This document shows, one piece after another, positions 37,901 through 45,948 of a stretch of 64,000 bases of DNA. The position numbers and the translations under genes are program-made. Source of the DNA: DATFVA01 sp963800255 (GTDB lineage Bacteria > Bacteroidota > Ignavibacteria > Ignavibacteriales > Ignavibacteriaceae); assembly GCA_963800255.1 (NCBI GenBank), contig CAWDAK010000010.1, positions 1 through 64,000 of the forward strand, in the 5' to 3' direction. The notes below the pieces were generated by a model. That model searched no databases and was not told where the DNA came from. It saw nothing but the letters and a program-made list of their open reading frames with translations. Position 1 is the first letter of the stretch; every line of letters starts with the position of its first letter.

Positions 37901-38074
37901 TTCTTTTGGGCCTGCACCGGGATATACAGTTGATATAGTTACATAAGGAATTTCAACATCAGGCTGAAGATTCAGGTTTAATCTGAAGAAAGCGATCAAT
38001 CCGAATATTACGAATACAAGTAGTCCTACCGTTGTTAAGACAGGACGATTTATAGATACTTTTGCAAGAAACAT
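34982..38074 (-). CDS. RND efflux transporter, inner-membrane pump (HAE/AcrB-like)
   Basis: 1030 residues, the standard length for an RND pump. It shows the opening KVSINRPVLTTVGLLVFVIF, twelve membrane helices in two sets of six with large periplasmic loops after TM1 and TM7, and GFEFMPSFDDGKIKVSVEMP at the start of the second loop. The proton-relay helix TM4 (GLSVSVGVLVANSIVVIENI) has neutral residues at one of the usual Asp-Asp positions. NPFNI-like helices and GIVVNNAILILDY form TM10. It moves amphiphilic compounds out with its MFP and TolC partners, encoded immediately upstream on the same strand. Confidence 0.92.
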   Translation of the reverse strand: MFLAKVSINRPVLTTVGLLVFVIFGLIAFFRLNLNLQPDVEIPYVTISTVYPGAGPKEIETLISKRIEESISTISQIERVESYSLDGLSIIIIEFTMGKDVDVANQEVKNKVDEIINDLPEDSKKPIVQKVDLKQFPVVDLVLSGNLDPRQLYEIADKTLKDRFSQIEGVANVQITGGQEREVRVILNNKEVYENSISLPQLSQILKIHNMDIPGGYFQVGDQEYTVRLNGQYISPEAINELEVPTPYGPKKVRQFANVEDVGKDIRQRAVYYNVKENIRNENVVRLGIIKSSEGNIVNVAEAIKASLPEIQAVLPQGASLAVVNDESGFVQSSVDDTMSNIYLGVIFTAIVLFLFLHDLRSTIIVALSMPTSIISTFLLLQAFGLTLNMMTLMGLSVSVGVLVANSIVVIENIFRYKKMGETIKQAAFKGTSEVMVAVLASTLTNLVVFLPVANMSSMVGMWLKELALAAVFATIFSLIMSFTLTPMLASLILKKEHKPGKLSQKIDAFEERQTIFYKNMLAGFLKNKFTSFVVVLSSFVILILVMVTIGSKVGFEFMPSFDDGKIKVSVEMPEGYNLQATGNLLSQIENRIKKHPEVTHMITNLGRMSELDIGTNMALMDVQLVDAKDRDISLQDMISVFVKELADVPNARIKVDLGSSSGGPGAPVEFFVMGQDLDKLDELKNEVVAKIKDIPGLINFDQSSRAGKPEITVFPRREKLVEAGISITDLALTLRSSVEGIQSSKYREFGNEYDITVTMDDKSVNAPEKIGNITVVSPVGPFRLTQLADVQFTKGYTKILHRDKFVSIMFTGAPASGVPLGNITNEIDKRLADLDLPPGYYIRWGGNVKMMNDMIKDMIFAFFLAVFLTYMLLAAILESFWQPVSIMLTIVLAMIGVILALYITNTPFNIVSLMAIIMLIGIVVNNAILILDYTNQLRREQGMLPKDALLEACPTKLKPQIMATVAIVLGMLPLALGIGDAGKEMRIPMGIVAIGGLIVSTILTLFVIPAFYYLTSRTKVIDASKRERV

Positions 38075-38087
38075 GTTATAATCCCTT

Positions 38088-39128
38088 CTATTGAATCACT
38101 TTTACAACAGTGCCGTTCTCCAGCTGATCTGCACCTTTAATAATCAGCCTGTCGCCCGGTTTCAAACCTTTGCTCAGCTCATAGTAAATTCCGCTCTCAC
38201 GTCCGTTTTCAGCATAAACCTTAACTGCTTTACCGTTATATTCTGTGTAGAGATAATGACCCTGTTCATCTGACATCATCAGGTTCCTCGGAATAATTAT
38301 AGCATTTGTATTTTCATATACCAGCACCTTTATCTCCACAGTTACACCGTTCATCAATTCATTGCCGGAGTTGTTGAATTCAGCTTCTACATAAAACGAC
38401 TGCCTTGCGGGATCTATGCCGAGAGAAACATCTGTTATTCTACCCGGATATTCTTTACCGTTATATACAGCAATTGTCTTCATACCTTTATTTACCATTC
38501 CTATTTCTTTTTCAGATACCCAAATTTTTGAACGCATTACATTCGTTTGGGCAACGGTAAACATATAAGCCTCGTTCTTGACATTATCGCCGGCATTCAC
38601 TTTCAAATCGACTATTCGGCCGTTAAGGGGAGACTCTACATAAAGCACCTGCCTCAGGGATTCATAGTTTCTTTTGCTGACAAGGTATTGTGTTTCGGCA
38701 CCATCATAGTTTGCCTGGGAGGTCTCTCCTGCATCAAGCAGCGATTTGATTCTTTCAAAGTTCTTTTTTGCATTTTCATAAGAGGTATGGGCTTGTTCAT
38801 ACTGAAGAGCAGGATTTGAAGTATCGAACTCAACTATCACCTGTTTTTCTTTGACATAATCACCCACCCTGGCATTTATTTTTTCAATCTTTCCACCGGT
38901 CATAGCGCCTTTGGTTGCCTCTTTTATGCCGGTAAGCTTTGAGTAAAAACTGAGATATTTCTGAAAAGGTTTATAAGCAACAGTTTCAACTTTTACAGGG
39001 ATTCCCTCTTCACCCTGAATCTGTTCCATACTTTTTGCTTCTTCGCTGTTTTTACTTCCGCATCCGATAACAAAAAGTCCAATTATTATAAGCGTTATAT
39101 AAATTCCTATTTTATGTAAAGGTCTCAT
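38088..39128 (-). CDS. RND efflux periplasmic adaptor (MFP) lipoprotein
   Basis: About 346 residues from the ATG at 39128 (MRPLHKIGIYITLIIIGLFV). I prefer this start because AGAGGAG lies about 10 nt upstream and it gives a clean lipoprotein signal (LFVIGC); longer in-frame starts run into the tolC end. A lipoyl-like barrel-sandwich half (ATKGAMTGGKIEKINARVGD) is followed by an alpha-hairpin coiled coil (YEQAHTSYENAKKNFERIKS), the second lipoyl half (VESPLNGRIVDLKVNAGDNV) and a beta-barrel domain (YPGRITDVSLGIDPARQSFY). It links the RND pump to TolC. 13 bp separate it from the pump gene. Confidence 0.88.
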   Translation of the reverse strand: MRPLHKIGIYITLIIIGLFVIGCGSKNSEEAKSMEQIQGEEGIPVKVETVAYKPFQKYLSFYSKLTGIKEATKGAMTGGKIEKINARVGDYVKEKQVIVEFDTSNPALQYEQAHTSYENAKKNFERIKSLLDAGETSQANYDGAETQYLVSKRNYESLRQVLYVESPLNGRIVDLKVNAGDNVKNEAYMFTVAQTNVMRSKIWVSEKEIGMVNKGMKTIAVYNGKEYPGRITDVSLGIDPARQSFYVEAEFNNSGNELMNGVTVEIKVLVYENTNAIIIPRNLMMSDEQGHYLYTEYNGKAVKVYAENGRESGIYYELSKGLKPGDRLIIKGADQLENGTVVKVIQ

Positions 39129-39168
39129 TTCAATCATTTCTCCTCTAATGGATTTAGTTCTAAAATCT

Positions 39169-40593
39169 TTAATCATTTAATAAATCGAACAAAGAGTAAT
39201 ATTCGGGATCAACTTTACCAATCATCTGTTCAAGTTCATATCTGGTTATCAAATAACTATATACAGTTTGAAGCCTGTTCAGCCTGGCTTGTCTTAAGGC
39301 TATATCAGCATTCTGAACTTCGAGCTGACTGCTAGTGCCTTCTTTATATCTTACCGTGGCAATCTGGTAAGCCCTTTCAGCCAGGGAAACATTTTTATCC
39401 TGGGTTTCAACAACCGACTGCACTCTTTTGAGTTCATTGATTTTGGATTTAACCTGTGCAGTAAGAAAATCTTTTAATTGGGATACCTGTTCTTCAGTTT
39501 GTTGAAAGGTTAAAGTTGACTGTTCGACACGGTGGGCAGTCCGCTGACCCTTCCATAAATTAATAGAGAAATTAACACCCACTGTAAGGGATGAATAGTT
39601 TTGAAAATCCCATTTATCAGAGGAACCCGCATAAGAATAATTTCCGAAGGCAGCAATGTTGGGCCAGTATTCTGCCCGGTCCAGGTCAATAAAAGCATCA
39701 TCAACCTGCGCTTTAAGGGTTAATGTCTGCAGGCTGAGGTTCGATTTCAGGACTTCTTCAATCATATCCTGTTCTTCAGGAACCAGCATTGGTTGGTAAG
39801 ATATTTCACCCTCTACACTTATTTCATTTTCCGGGTTCAGTCCAAGAAGAATCTTCAATCCGTCCACCGCATCTTTAAGTCTGTTTTCCATATCCAGAAG
39901 AGTGGGTCTTATATTTTCAACCTGTACTTCTGCCTGGAGATTATCGAATTCCGAAACAAGGCCCTGGTTATAAAGGGCATTAACATTCTTATAATTCTCC
40001 CGGGCATTTTCAAAGCTGGCTTTTGTAATCTGGTAAACTTCTTTAGTCAGCAATGCACCGTAGAAGGTCTTTTCTACGTTCAGTGCAGTTGCCGATATGG
40101 TAGTTTTCAATTGAGCTTTTGCGAGATCCAGGTAGATTTGTGAAGCTCCTATACCGCGAAAGACAGCAGAGCTGAAAAGAACCTGGGTTAACTGCAGATT
40201 CGTTTCAAAATTATTTGCCAGGGCAAATGACTGTAAGTCGTATCCCACAGGTTTGAACTTATCATTATTCCGGGGAATAACGCCTTCATCAAAAAGGATG
40301 GAATAGGTTGCATTTCCGAGGAGGGCTGCAAAATCAGGAAACGGCGTCTTCGGCTTTTCAAGGAAATGTGTTAAGCCGGCTGACAAATCAAGACTGGGCA
40401 GTGCGTATCCAAATGCTTCATGAACAGCGGCTGATGCTTTTTGAACATTCATCTTAGAGATTTTGATGTCGCTGTTATTTTTAAGAGCGGTTTTTATGGC
40501 GGTATCAAGCGTATAGGTCTGCGCCTGGGGATAAGCTATGCCTGTAAGTAGAAAAATTAGACTTAAGGACAGATATTTTGATATATGTTTCAT
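39169..40593 (-). CDS. TolC-family outer membrane efflux protein
   Basis: 474 residues. Signal peptide (YLSLSLIFLLTGIAYPQAQ), then two outer-membrane-efflux repeats rich in long helices (ALKNNSDIKISKMNVQKASA; ILLGLNPENEISVEG; ATVRYKEGTSSQLEVQNADI) with the beta-barrel strands between them. It forms the trimeric outer-membrane channel. It is the first gene of the minus-strand tolC-MFP-RND operon; the promoter should lie in the roughly 300 bp upstream. No local regulator gene is seen. Confidence 0.9.
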   Translation of the reverse strand: MKHISKYLSLSLIFLLTGIAYPQAQTYTLDTAIKTALKNNSDIKISKMNVQKASAAVHEAFGYALPSLDLSAGLTHFLEKPKTPFPDFAALLGNATYSILFDEGVIPRNNDKFKPVGYDLQSFALANNFETNLQLTQVLFSSAVFRGIGASQIYLDLAKAQLKTTISATALNVEKTFYGALLTKEVYQITKASFENARENYKNVNALYNQGLVSEFDNLQAEVQVENIRPTLLDMENRLKDAVDGLKILLGLNPENEISVEGEISYQPMLVPEEQDMIEEVLKSNLSLQTLTLKAQVDDAFIDLDRAEYWPNIAAFGNYSYAGSSDKWDFQNYSSLTVGVNFSINLWKGQRTAHRVEQSTLTFQQTEEQVSQLKDFLTAQVKSKINELKRVQSVVETQDKNVSLAERAYQIATVRYKEGTSSQLEVQNADIALRQARLNRLQTVYSYLITRYELEQMIGKVDPEYYSLFDLLND

Positions 40594-40899
40594 TTAATTT
40601 CCGGTCAGATGTGAATTTTTATCAGGGGGAGGAACATGTATTCCGGAGAACGGTAATTTATTATTGACCGCTTCCAATAGAAGAAACCTGGTAAGCAACA
40701 GAGATTCACTCATCTCCCCCGAGACACTAAAAAATTATTTAATAACTCCCCTTCCTACCCTAAAACGATTATGGATCAATAAAAAGGGTAAAAAGTGTTA
40801 TTCAAACTTAGGGAATTAATAATGTATTTGTAAATAAAGAGAATATTAAATCGTTATGAATTATGTAAGCGGATGAAAACTATTATGAGTGGAAAATCC
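40594..40899. other. Intergenic region upstream of the efflux operon
   Basis: 306 bp, AT-rich. It should carry the efflux-operon promoter on the minus strand. I see no convincing operator, riboswitch or ORF. It ends at the inverted-repeat element at 40900. Confidence 0.4.
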
Positions 40900-41036
40900 G
40901 GGGGCTGTCTCATTAGTGTCTTTCCGAACCTGCCCCTGGCCGGGGTTTCTTTCGGAATGTATCTTTTCAATTTCGAATCGTAATTGGAACCTGAAATCAG
41001 TTCAGGTTGACAAATCAGACTTTTAAGACAGCCTCC
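40900..41036. repeat. MITE-like element with imperfect terminal inverted repeats
   Basis: 137 bp bounded by GGGGGCTGTCTCATTAGTGT and, on the other strand, GGAGGCTGTCTTAAAAGTCT: 15 of 20 positions match. Inside are two small hairpins (CCTGAA-N5-TTCAGG at 40990-41006 and CCCC-N5-GGGG). The GGCTGTCT-type ends recall insertion-sequence termini. There is no coding capacity and no certain target duplication. Since it lies 6 bp past the pckA stop, it might also act as its transcript end. Confidence 0.42.
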
Positions 41037-41042
41037 AAAATA

Positions 41043-42689
41043 TTACTTCAGTCTTTTAGGACCTGCTTTTTTTACCTCATCGGATGTACCGTCGGCAAAC
41101 AGCTTGAAATTTTCGATAAACCTGGCTGCAAGAGCATCATACTTTTTCCAGTATTCATCTTTGTTTCCCCAGCTGGAGGATGGATCAAGTACATCTTCAG
41201 GAACTTCGGGACAGCTTAACGGAACTTCGAATCCGAATAATTTATCTTTTCTATATTTTGCTTTATCCAGTTTACCATCCAATGCAGCGTTAAGCAGATT
41301 ACGGGTATGCCGGATGCTTATCCTTTTACCCACACCAAACCTGCCGCCTACCCATCCTGTATTAACCAGCCATACGTTTGCATTATTCTTCAGCATTCTC
41401 TGCTTAAGCATTTCAGAATATTCATATGGATGACGGACCATGAAGGGGGCGCCGAAACACGCGCTGAACGTTATTTGAGGCTCTATTCCGAGTCCTATTT
41501 CAGTACCTGCTATTTTTGAGGTATAACCGCTGATAAAATGATATTGTGCCTGTTCCGGATTCAGTCTTGCTATCGGAGGCAGAACGCCGGAAGCATCGCA
41601 GGTAAGGAATATAATATTTTTGGGATGATTCCTGACAAAGCCTGCTTCAACAACATTAGGAATAAACTCAAGCGGATATGAAGCTCTTGTATTTTCTGTA
41701 ATATGGTCATCATCCAGATCTATATTCCTTGAAACAGGATCAAAAACTACATTCTCCAGTATAGTTCCAAACCGCCTTGTGGTTGCATAAATCTCAGGCT
41801 CCTGCTCAGCTGAAAGTCTGATAACTTTAGCATAACAGCCGCCTTCAAAATTAAATACACCCTGACTGCTCCAGCCATGCTCATCATCTCCTATTAATCC
41901 TCTTGATGGATCTGCCGAGAGTGTAGTCTTTCCGGTTCCGCTCAAGCCGAAGAAAAGCGCAACATCTCCTTTTGAGCCGACATTAGCAGAGCAGTGCATA
42001 GGAAGCACATCTTCAAAAGTCAGCAAAAAATTCAACACAGTAAAAACGGATTTCTTTATTTCCCCGCCGTAAAGAGAGTTAGCTATTACAGCAGTTCTCT
42101 CGGCAAAATTCAAAACGATTGCTGTTTCAGTTCTGGTTCCGTCAATGGAGGGATCTACATTAAATCCCGGGAGTGAGTATATCGTAAAATCAGGAATAAA
42201 CTTCTTTAATTCATCCCTGTCATTTGTTGTGATAAACATATTCCGTGCAAAAAGACTATGCCATGCCTTTTCTGTGATTACCCTGATAGGCATCCTGTAG
42301 TCGGGATCAGCACCCGCATAACAATCCTGCACAAACAACTCTTCGCCTTGACAGTAAGCCTGAACCCTTCCCATAAGCTGGTTGAATTTTTCAGAACTGA
42401 AAGGGCGGTTATAAACTCCCCACCATATCTTATCATTTGTTGACTGCTCCTGCACCACAAATTTATCTGCAGCTGCACGCGCTGTATGTTTTCCTGTATT
42501 TACAACGAGAGCACCATGTTTTGTAAGTCTGCCTTCATTACGAAAAACAATTTCTTCATAAAGGGCTTCTTCCGGAAGATTCCAGAAAACACGGTCCAAT
42601 CCTGTTAAACACTGGTTCTTTAACCTGAAGTCGGAGGCAAGCTCCATCGCCTGCTTTGTTGCCGGGGTATTGAATTCAAGATATTTCAT
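41043..42689 (-). CDS. pckA: ATP-dependent phosphoenolpyruvate carboxykinase
   Basis: 548 residues. It converts oxaloacetate and ATP to PEP, CO2 and ADP, the entry to gluconeogenesis. Visible are the P-loop GLSGTGKTTLSADPSRGLIG (kinase-1a) followed by DDEHGWS, the metal/substrate His in DVLPMHCSANVG, ENTRASYPLEFIPN and GWVGGRFGVGKRISIRHTR, all in the order of the ATP-type family. The start is the ATG at 42689, overlapping the aminotransferase stop (ATGA) with GAGG upstream; a GTG 6 nt earlier is less likely. The tight coupling to an aspartate aminotransferase suggests an aspartate-oxaloacetate-PEP route. Confidence 0.95.
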   Translation of the reverse strand: MKYLEFNTPATKQAMELASDFRLKNQCLTGLDRVFWNLPEEALYEEIVFRNEGRLTKHGALVVNTGKHTARAAADKFVVQEQSTNDKIWWGVYNRPFSSEKFNQLMGRVQAYCQGEELFVQDCYAGADPDYRMPIRVITEKAWHSLFARNMFITTNDRDELKKFIPDFTIYSLPGFNVDPSIDGTRTETAIVLNFAERTAVIANSLYGGEIKKSVFTVLNFLLTFEDVLPMHCSANVGSKGDVALFFGLSGTGKTTLSADPSRGLIGDDEHGWSSQGVFNFEGGCYAKVIRLSAEQEPEIYATTRRFGTILENVVFDPVSRNIDLDDDHITENTRASYPLEFIPNVVEAGFVRNHPKNIIFLTCDASGVLPPIARLNPEQAQYHFISGYTSKIAGTEIGLGIEPQITFSACFGAPFMVRHPYEYSEMLKQRMLKNNANVWLVNTGWVGGRFGVGKRISIRHTRNLLNAALDGKLDKAKYRKDKLFGFEVPLSCPEVPEDVLDPSSSWGNKDEYWKKYDALAARFIENFKLFADGTSDEVKKAGPKRLK

Positions 42690-43903
42690 GACCAATCCCT
42701 CACTAATTTTCTATCGCCAATATAGAGCTCATTTGGTGAATTCGGATCGAGCGCCCATTTCATTCTTTCAATTCCTTCCGTTATATCTTTAATAGAACCG
42801 CAATAACTTAATCTAAGGTAGCCCTCCATTCCGAACTCAGCACCAGGCACGGTTAAGACCTGAACTTTATCGATAAGGAATTCTGAGAGTTTATTTGAAC
42901 TTTTTTCATACGCAGAGAAATCAGCAAAGCAGTAAAAAGTTCCATCAGGTTTTGTAACTTTCACGCCTTCGAATGACTTAAGAAGATCTATCATTACATT
43001 TCTGTTGTTTTCGAGAGTGGCGCGGAGACTCTCAACACCTGATTGTATTCCGTTGATGGCTCCCACGGCTGCTTTCTGAAGGAGAACTGAGGGTCCCGAT
43101 GTCTGGTGTCCCTGTATATTCGACATAGCTTCAATGAGCTTTTTATTACCAACAGCCCAGCCGATCCTGAAACCTGTCATTGCGTACTGCTTGGAGACAC
43201 CGTTAATAACGATGAGCTTCGAATTTTCATCAAGCTTCTTCGCATACTTGTAGCAGTTGATGGGTTTTCTGCCATCGAATACCAGCCTGTGGTAAATGTC
43301 ATCCATGATCAGGTAGAGATCTTTCTTCTCACAGAATTCAACTATGTCAGCGATGAATTCTTCGGAATACATCGCTCCGGATGGGTTATTTGGACTATTA
43401 ATTATAACCGCTTTTGTGTAGGAACCCACACGGTCTTCTATATCTTTAAGCCTGGGATAAAATGTTCCGTCTTCGGCACTGGCGGCAACTCCTATAGCAC
43501 CAACCAGCTTAGCCATATCCGGATAGCTTACCCAGTAAGGGGCAGGATATATTATTTCCTCCTGCGGATTTAGAATGGCCTGCATAGCAACCATTATTGC
43601 CTGCTTGGCTCCGCCGGACGCAATAACATTCTCAGGATTTACTTTTCTATTGTAGAATTCTTCGGTATACCTGATGATTGCCTGCTTTAACGCAGGAATA
43701 CCATCTGCAGGGGCATACCTTACTTCCCCTGTATTTACTTGTGAAACAGTTGCAAGAATAGCGTCCATCGGGACTTTACTCTTAGGCTCTCCGCCGCCAA
43801 GATGAATTACAGGATCACCCTTTTCTTTCAATATTGCAAATTTCTCATTCAGCTTTAAGGTAGGAGAGGCTTTTATTGATTTAGCAATTAGACTTAAACT
43901 CAT
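42686..43903 (-). CDS. aspC: Class I aminotransferase, aspartate aminotransferase-like
   Basis: 405 residues from the ATG at 43903 (MSLSLIAKSIKASPTLKLNE), with GGGG upstream. It is a PLP enzyme of fold type I: NSPNNPSGAMYS (substrate/PLP Asn), DDIYHRLVF, the Schiff-base Lys in GVSKQYAMTGFRIGWAVGN, and the C-terminal LRLSYCGS arginine binding the carboxylate. The pattern fits subgroup I-gamma aspartate/prephenate-type aminotransferases. It interconverts aspartate and oxaloacetate (inference). The stop codon overlaps the pckA start, so the two are made together. Confidence 0.9.
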   Translation of the reverse strand: MSLSLIAKSIKASPTLKLNEKFAILKEKGDPVIHLGGGEPKSKVPMDAILATVSQVNTGEVRYAPADGIPALKQAIIRYTEEFYNRKVNPENVIASGGAKQAIMVAMQAILNPQEEIIYPAPYWVSYPDMAKLVGAIGVAASAEDGTFYPRLKDIEDRVGSYTKAVIINSPNNPSGAMYSEEFIADIVEFCEKKDLYLIMDDIYHRLVFDGRKPINCYKYAKKLDENSKLIVINGVSKQYAMTGFRIGWAVGNKKLIEAMSNIQGHQTSGPSVLLQKAAVGAINGIQSGVESLRATLENNRNVMIDLLKSFEGVKVTKPDGTFYCFADFSAYEKSSNKLSEFLIDKVQVLTVPGAEFGMEGYLRLSYCGSIKDITEGIERMKWALDPNSPNELYIGDRKLVRDWS

Positions 43904-44018
43904 ATTAATCCCCATAGATTAACTATAGTTATAAAAAATATTTACATGTTAAAATTATTGGTAGTTAGCCTGATAAGCAAGATAATATTGAGTAATTTTG
44001 ATGTAACCTGAGGTTTTT

Positions 44019-44336
44019 ATGAACACCAAAAATATTTTTAATGATATTCCTTCTGAAATTCCGGAGGAAATTATCCAGGAAATAGTTAAAACCGGAAACG
44101 TCAGGATTGAACGGATTATCTCAAAAGGACAGTCATCTCCTGAAGGCCACTGGTATGATCAGCAGGATAATGAGTGGGTTATTTTGCTCCGCGGAAGGGC
44201 GGGTATTAGGTTTTTCGATAATGTGTTAATAGAACTGGGGGAGGGTGATTATTTAAATATACCCTCTCATCAAAAGCATAGAATTGAATGGACAGACCCG
44301 GAAAATGAAACACTCTGGCTTACGGTGTTCTATTGA
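44019..44336 (+). CDS. Small cupin-domain protein
   Basis: 105 residues. The N-terminal helix (PSEIPEEIIQEIVKTGNVRI) is typical of a small family of bacterial cupins, followed by the barrel: GHWYDQQDNEWVILLRGRAG, then GEGDYLNIPSHQKHRIEWT. It resembles proteins loosely annotated as cupin or phosphoribosylaminoimidazole carboxylase-like, with no evidence for the latter activity. Metal-type His residues (GHW, SHQKHR) are present. It is a single gene transcribed away from the aminotransferase. Confidence 0.75.
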   Translation: MNTKNIFNDIPSEIPEEIIQEIVKTGNVRIERIISKGQSSPEGHWYDQQDNEWVILLRGRAGIRFFDNVLIELGEGDYLNIPSHQKHRIEWTDPENETLWLTVFY

Positions 44337-44451
44337 AGGGCAGATTTGAAATAGTTAAGTTATATTTGCTCCGCATCTGATGCGGTGATAAAAAGAAAAT
44401 ATCAGAATCTGAATAATATTTTACAAATATATTTTACTGAAAGGACCCTCA

Positions 44452-45843
44452 ATGTTTGATAAAAAGATTTATACAGACAGGAGAAATAAACTTAAAAAAC
44501 AACTTAAGTCAGGATTAATTCTCTTACCGGGAAATGAAGAACCGGCTATGAATTATACTGCAAATACCTATGTGTTCAGACAGGATAGTTCTTTTTTATA
44601 TTACTTCGGAGTGGACCAGGCAGATCTGTTCGGTGTTATTGATATCGACAATGACGAAGATATCATTTATGGAAATGAATTCGATATATATGATATTATT
44701 TGGATGGGACAGCAGACTACAATACGTAATAAAGCTGCCAGTGCGGGTATAAGAAAAACTGAACCAATTAAAAACCTTTCCGCAAAGATAGATGAAGCAG
44801 TTAAAAAAGGAGTGAAAATTCACTACCTCCCTCAGTACAGGTATAAAATAATAAACTGGATGAGTGAACTCCTTGGCACACAACCCGGAGCTCTAAATAA
44901 ATATGCATCCTCCCGTCTGATACAGGGTGTTGTAGCACAACGCTCACGGAAAATCAAAGAAGAGCTGGCTGAAATTGAATATGCTATTGGCATTTCCTAT
45001 GAAATGCATACAACCGCTATGAAAATGGCTGAACCGGGTATTATAGAAAAAGAGATTGCCGGGGCTATAGAAGGCATTGCATTGTCGATGGGACCAGGTG
45101 TTTCTTTTCCGCCCATTGTGTCTGTCCATGGGGAAATTCTACATAATCACAGCTACAATAATAAGCTGAAGAAAGGCGACCTGATGGTAAATGATTCCGG
45201 TGCGGAATCCTATCTCCATTATGCCAGTGATATTACACGGACGTTTCCCGTAGACGGAAAATTTACCGACAAACAAAAGGAAGTATATGAAATTGTATTG
45301 AAAGCTCAGCTTGACTCAATTAAGGCAATGAAACCCGGAAGAAAGTTCAGGGATATTCATCTTCTTGCAGCAAGAACAATCACAGTAGGTTTGAAGGAAC
45401 TCGGACTGATGAAAGGCGATGTAGATGATATTGTGAAAGCAGGTGCACACGCTATGTTTTTCCCCCACGGCCTGGGTCATATGCTGGGGCTTGATGTGCA
45501 TGATATGGAGGGGCTTGGTGAGGAATATGTAGGTTATTCTGATAAAGTAAAGAGGAGCGAGCAGTTCGGACTTGCATATGTACGTTTCGGTAAGGAGCTT
45601 GAACCGGGTCATGTAATTACTATGGAGCCGGGTATCTACTTCATGCCTGAATTAATTGACTTCTGGAGAGGGGATAATAAATTCCGCCAGTTTATTAATT
45701 ATGATAAAGTAGAAAATTATAAAGGATTCGGAGGCATAAGGATTGAGGATGATGTTGTTGTAACCCGCGATGGAACCAGAGTTCTTGGAAAAAAGGCAAT
45801 TCCTAAAACAATAGACGAAGTAGAAAGAATGTGTTATGATTAA
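44452..45843 (+). CDS. pepP: Xaa-Pro aminopeptidase (M24B)
   Basis: 463 residues. The N-terminal creatinase-like domain (residues 1 to about 160, GNEEPAMNYTANTYVFRQDSS) is followed by the pita-bread catalytic domain. Metal ligands are visible as Asp in NDSGAESYLHYASDITRTFP (two Asp), His in FFPHGLGHMLGLDVHD, Glu in ITMEPGIYF and Glu in GIRIEDDVVV. It removes N-terminal residues preceding proline; it has no signal peptide, so it is cytosolic. Shine-Dalgarno GAAAGGA before the ATG. The length fits aminopeptidase P. Confidence 0.9.
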   Translation: MFDKKIYTDRRNKLKKQLKSGLILLPGNEEPAMNYTANTYVFRQDSSFLYYFGVDQADLFGVIDIDNDEDIIYGNEFDIYDIIWMGQQTTIRNKAASAGIRKTEPIKNLSAKIDEAVKKGVKIHYLPQYRYKIINWMSELLGTQPGALNKYASSRLIQGVVAQRSRKIKEELAEIEYAIGISYEMHTTAMKMAEPGIIEKEIAGAIEGIALSMGPGVSFPPIVSVHGEILHNHSYNNKLKKGDLMVNDSGAESYLHYASDITRTFPVDGKFTDKQKEVYEIVLKAQLDSIKAMKPGRKFRDIHLLAARTITVGLKELGLMKGDVDDIVKAGAHAMFFPHGLGHMLGLDVHDMEGLGEEYVGYSDKVKRSEQFGLAYVRFGKELEPGHVITMEPGIYFMPELIDFWRGDNKFRQFINYDKVENYKGFGGIRIEDDVVVTRDGTRVLGKKAIPKTIDEVERMCYD

Positions 45844-45948
45844 GCTGAAATTGAAACTCTATAGGCAGTAGATTTCTTGTCTTAATTATATCAATCTGGT
45901 AATGAATTGTTTTAAAAATCTAAAGTCTGTCCGAAAGACCATGAGTTA

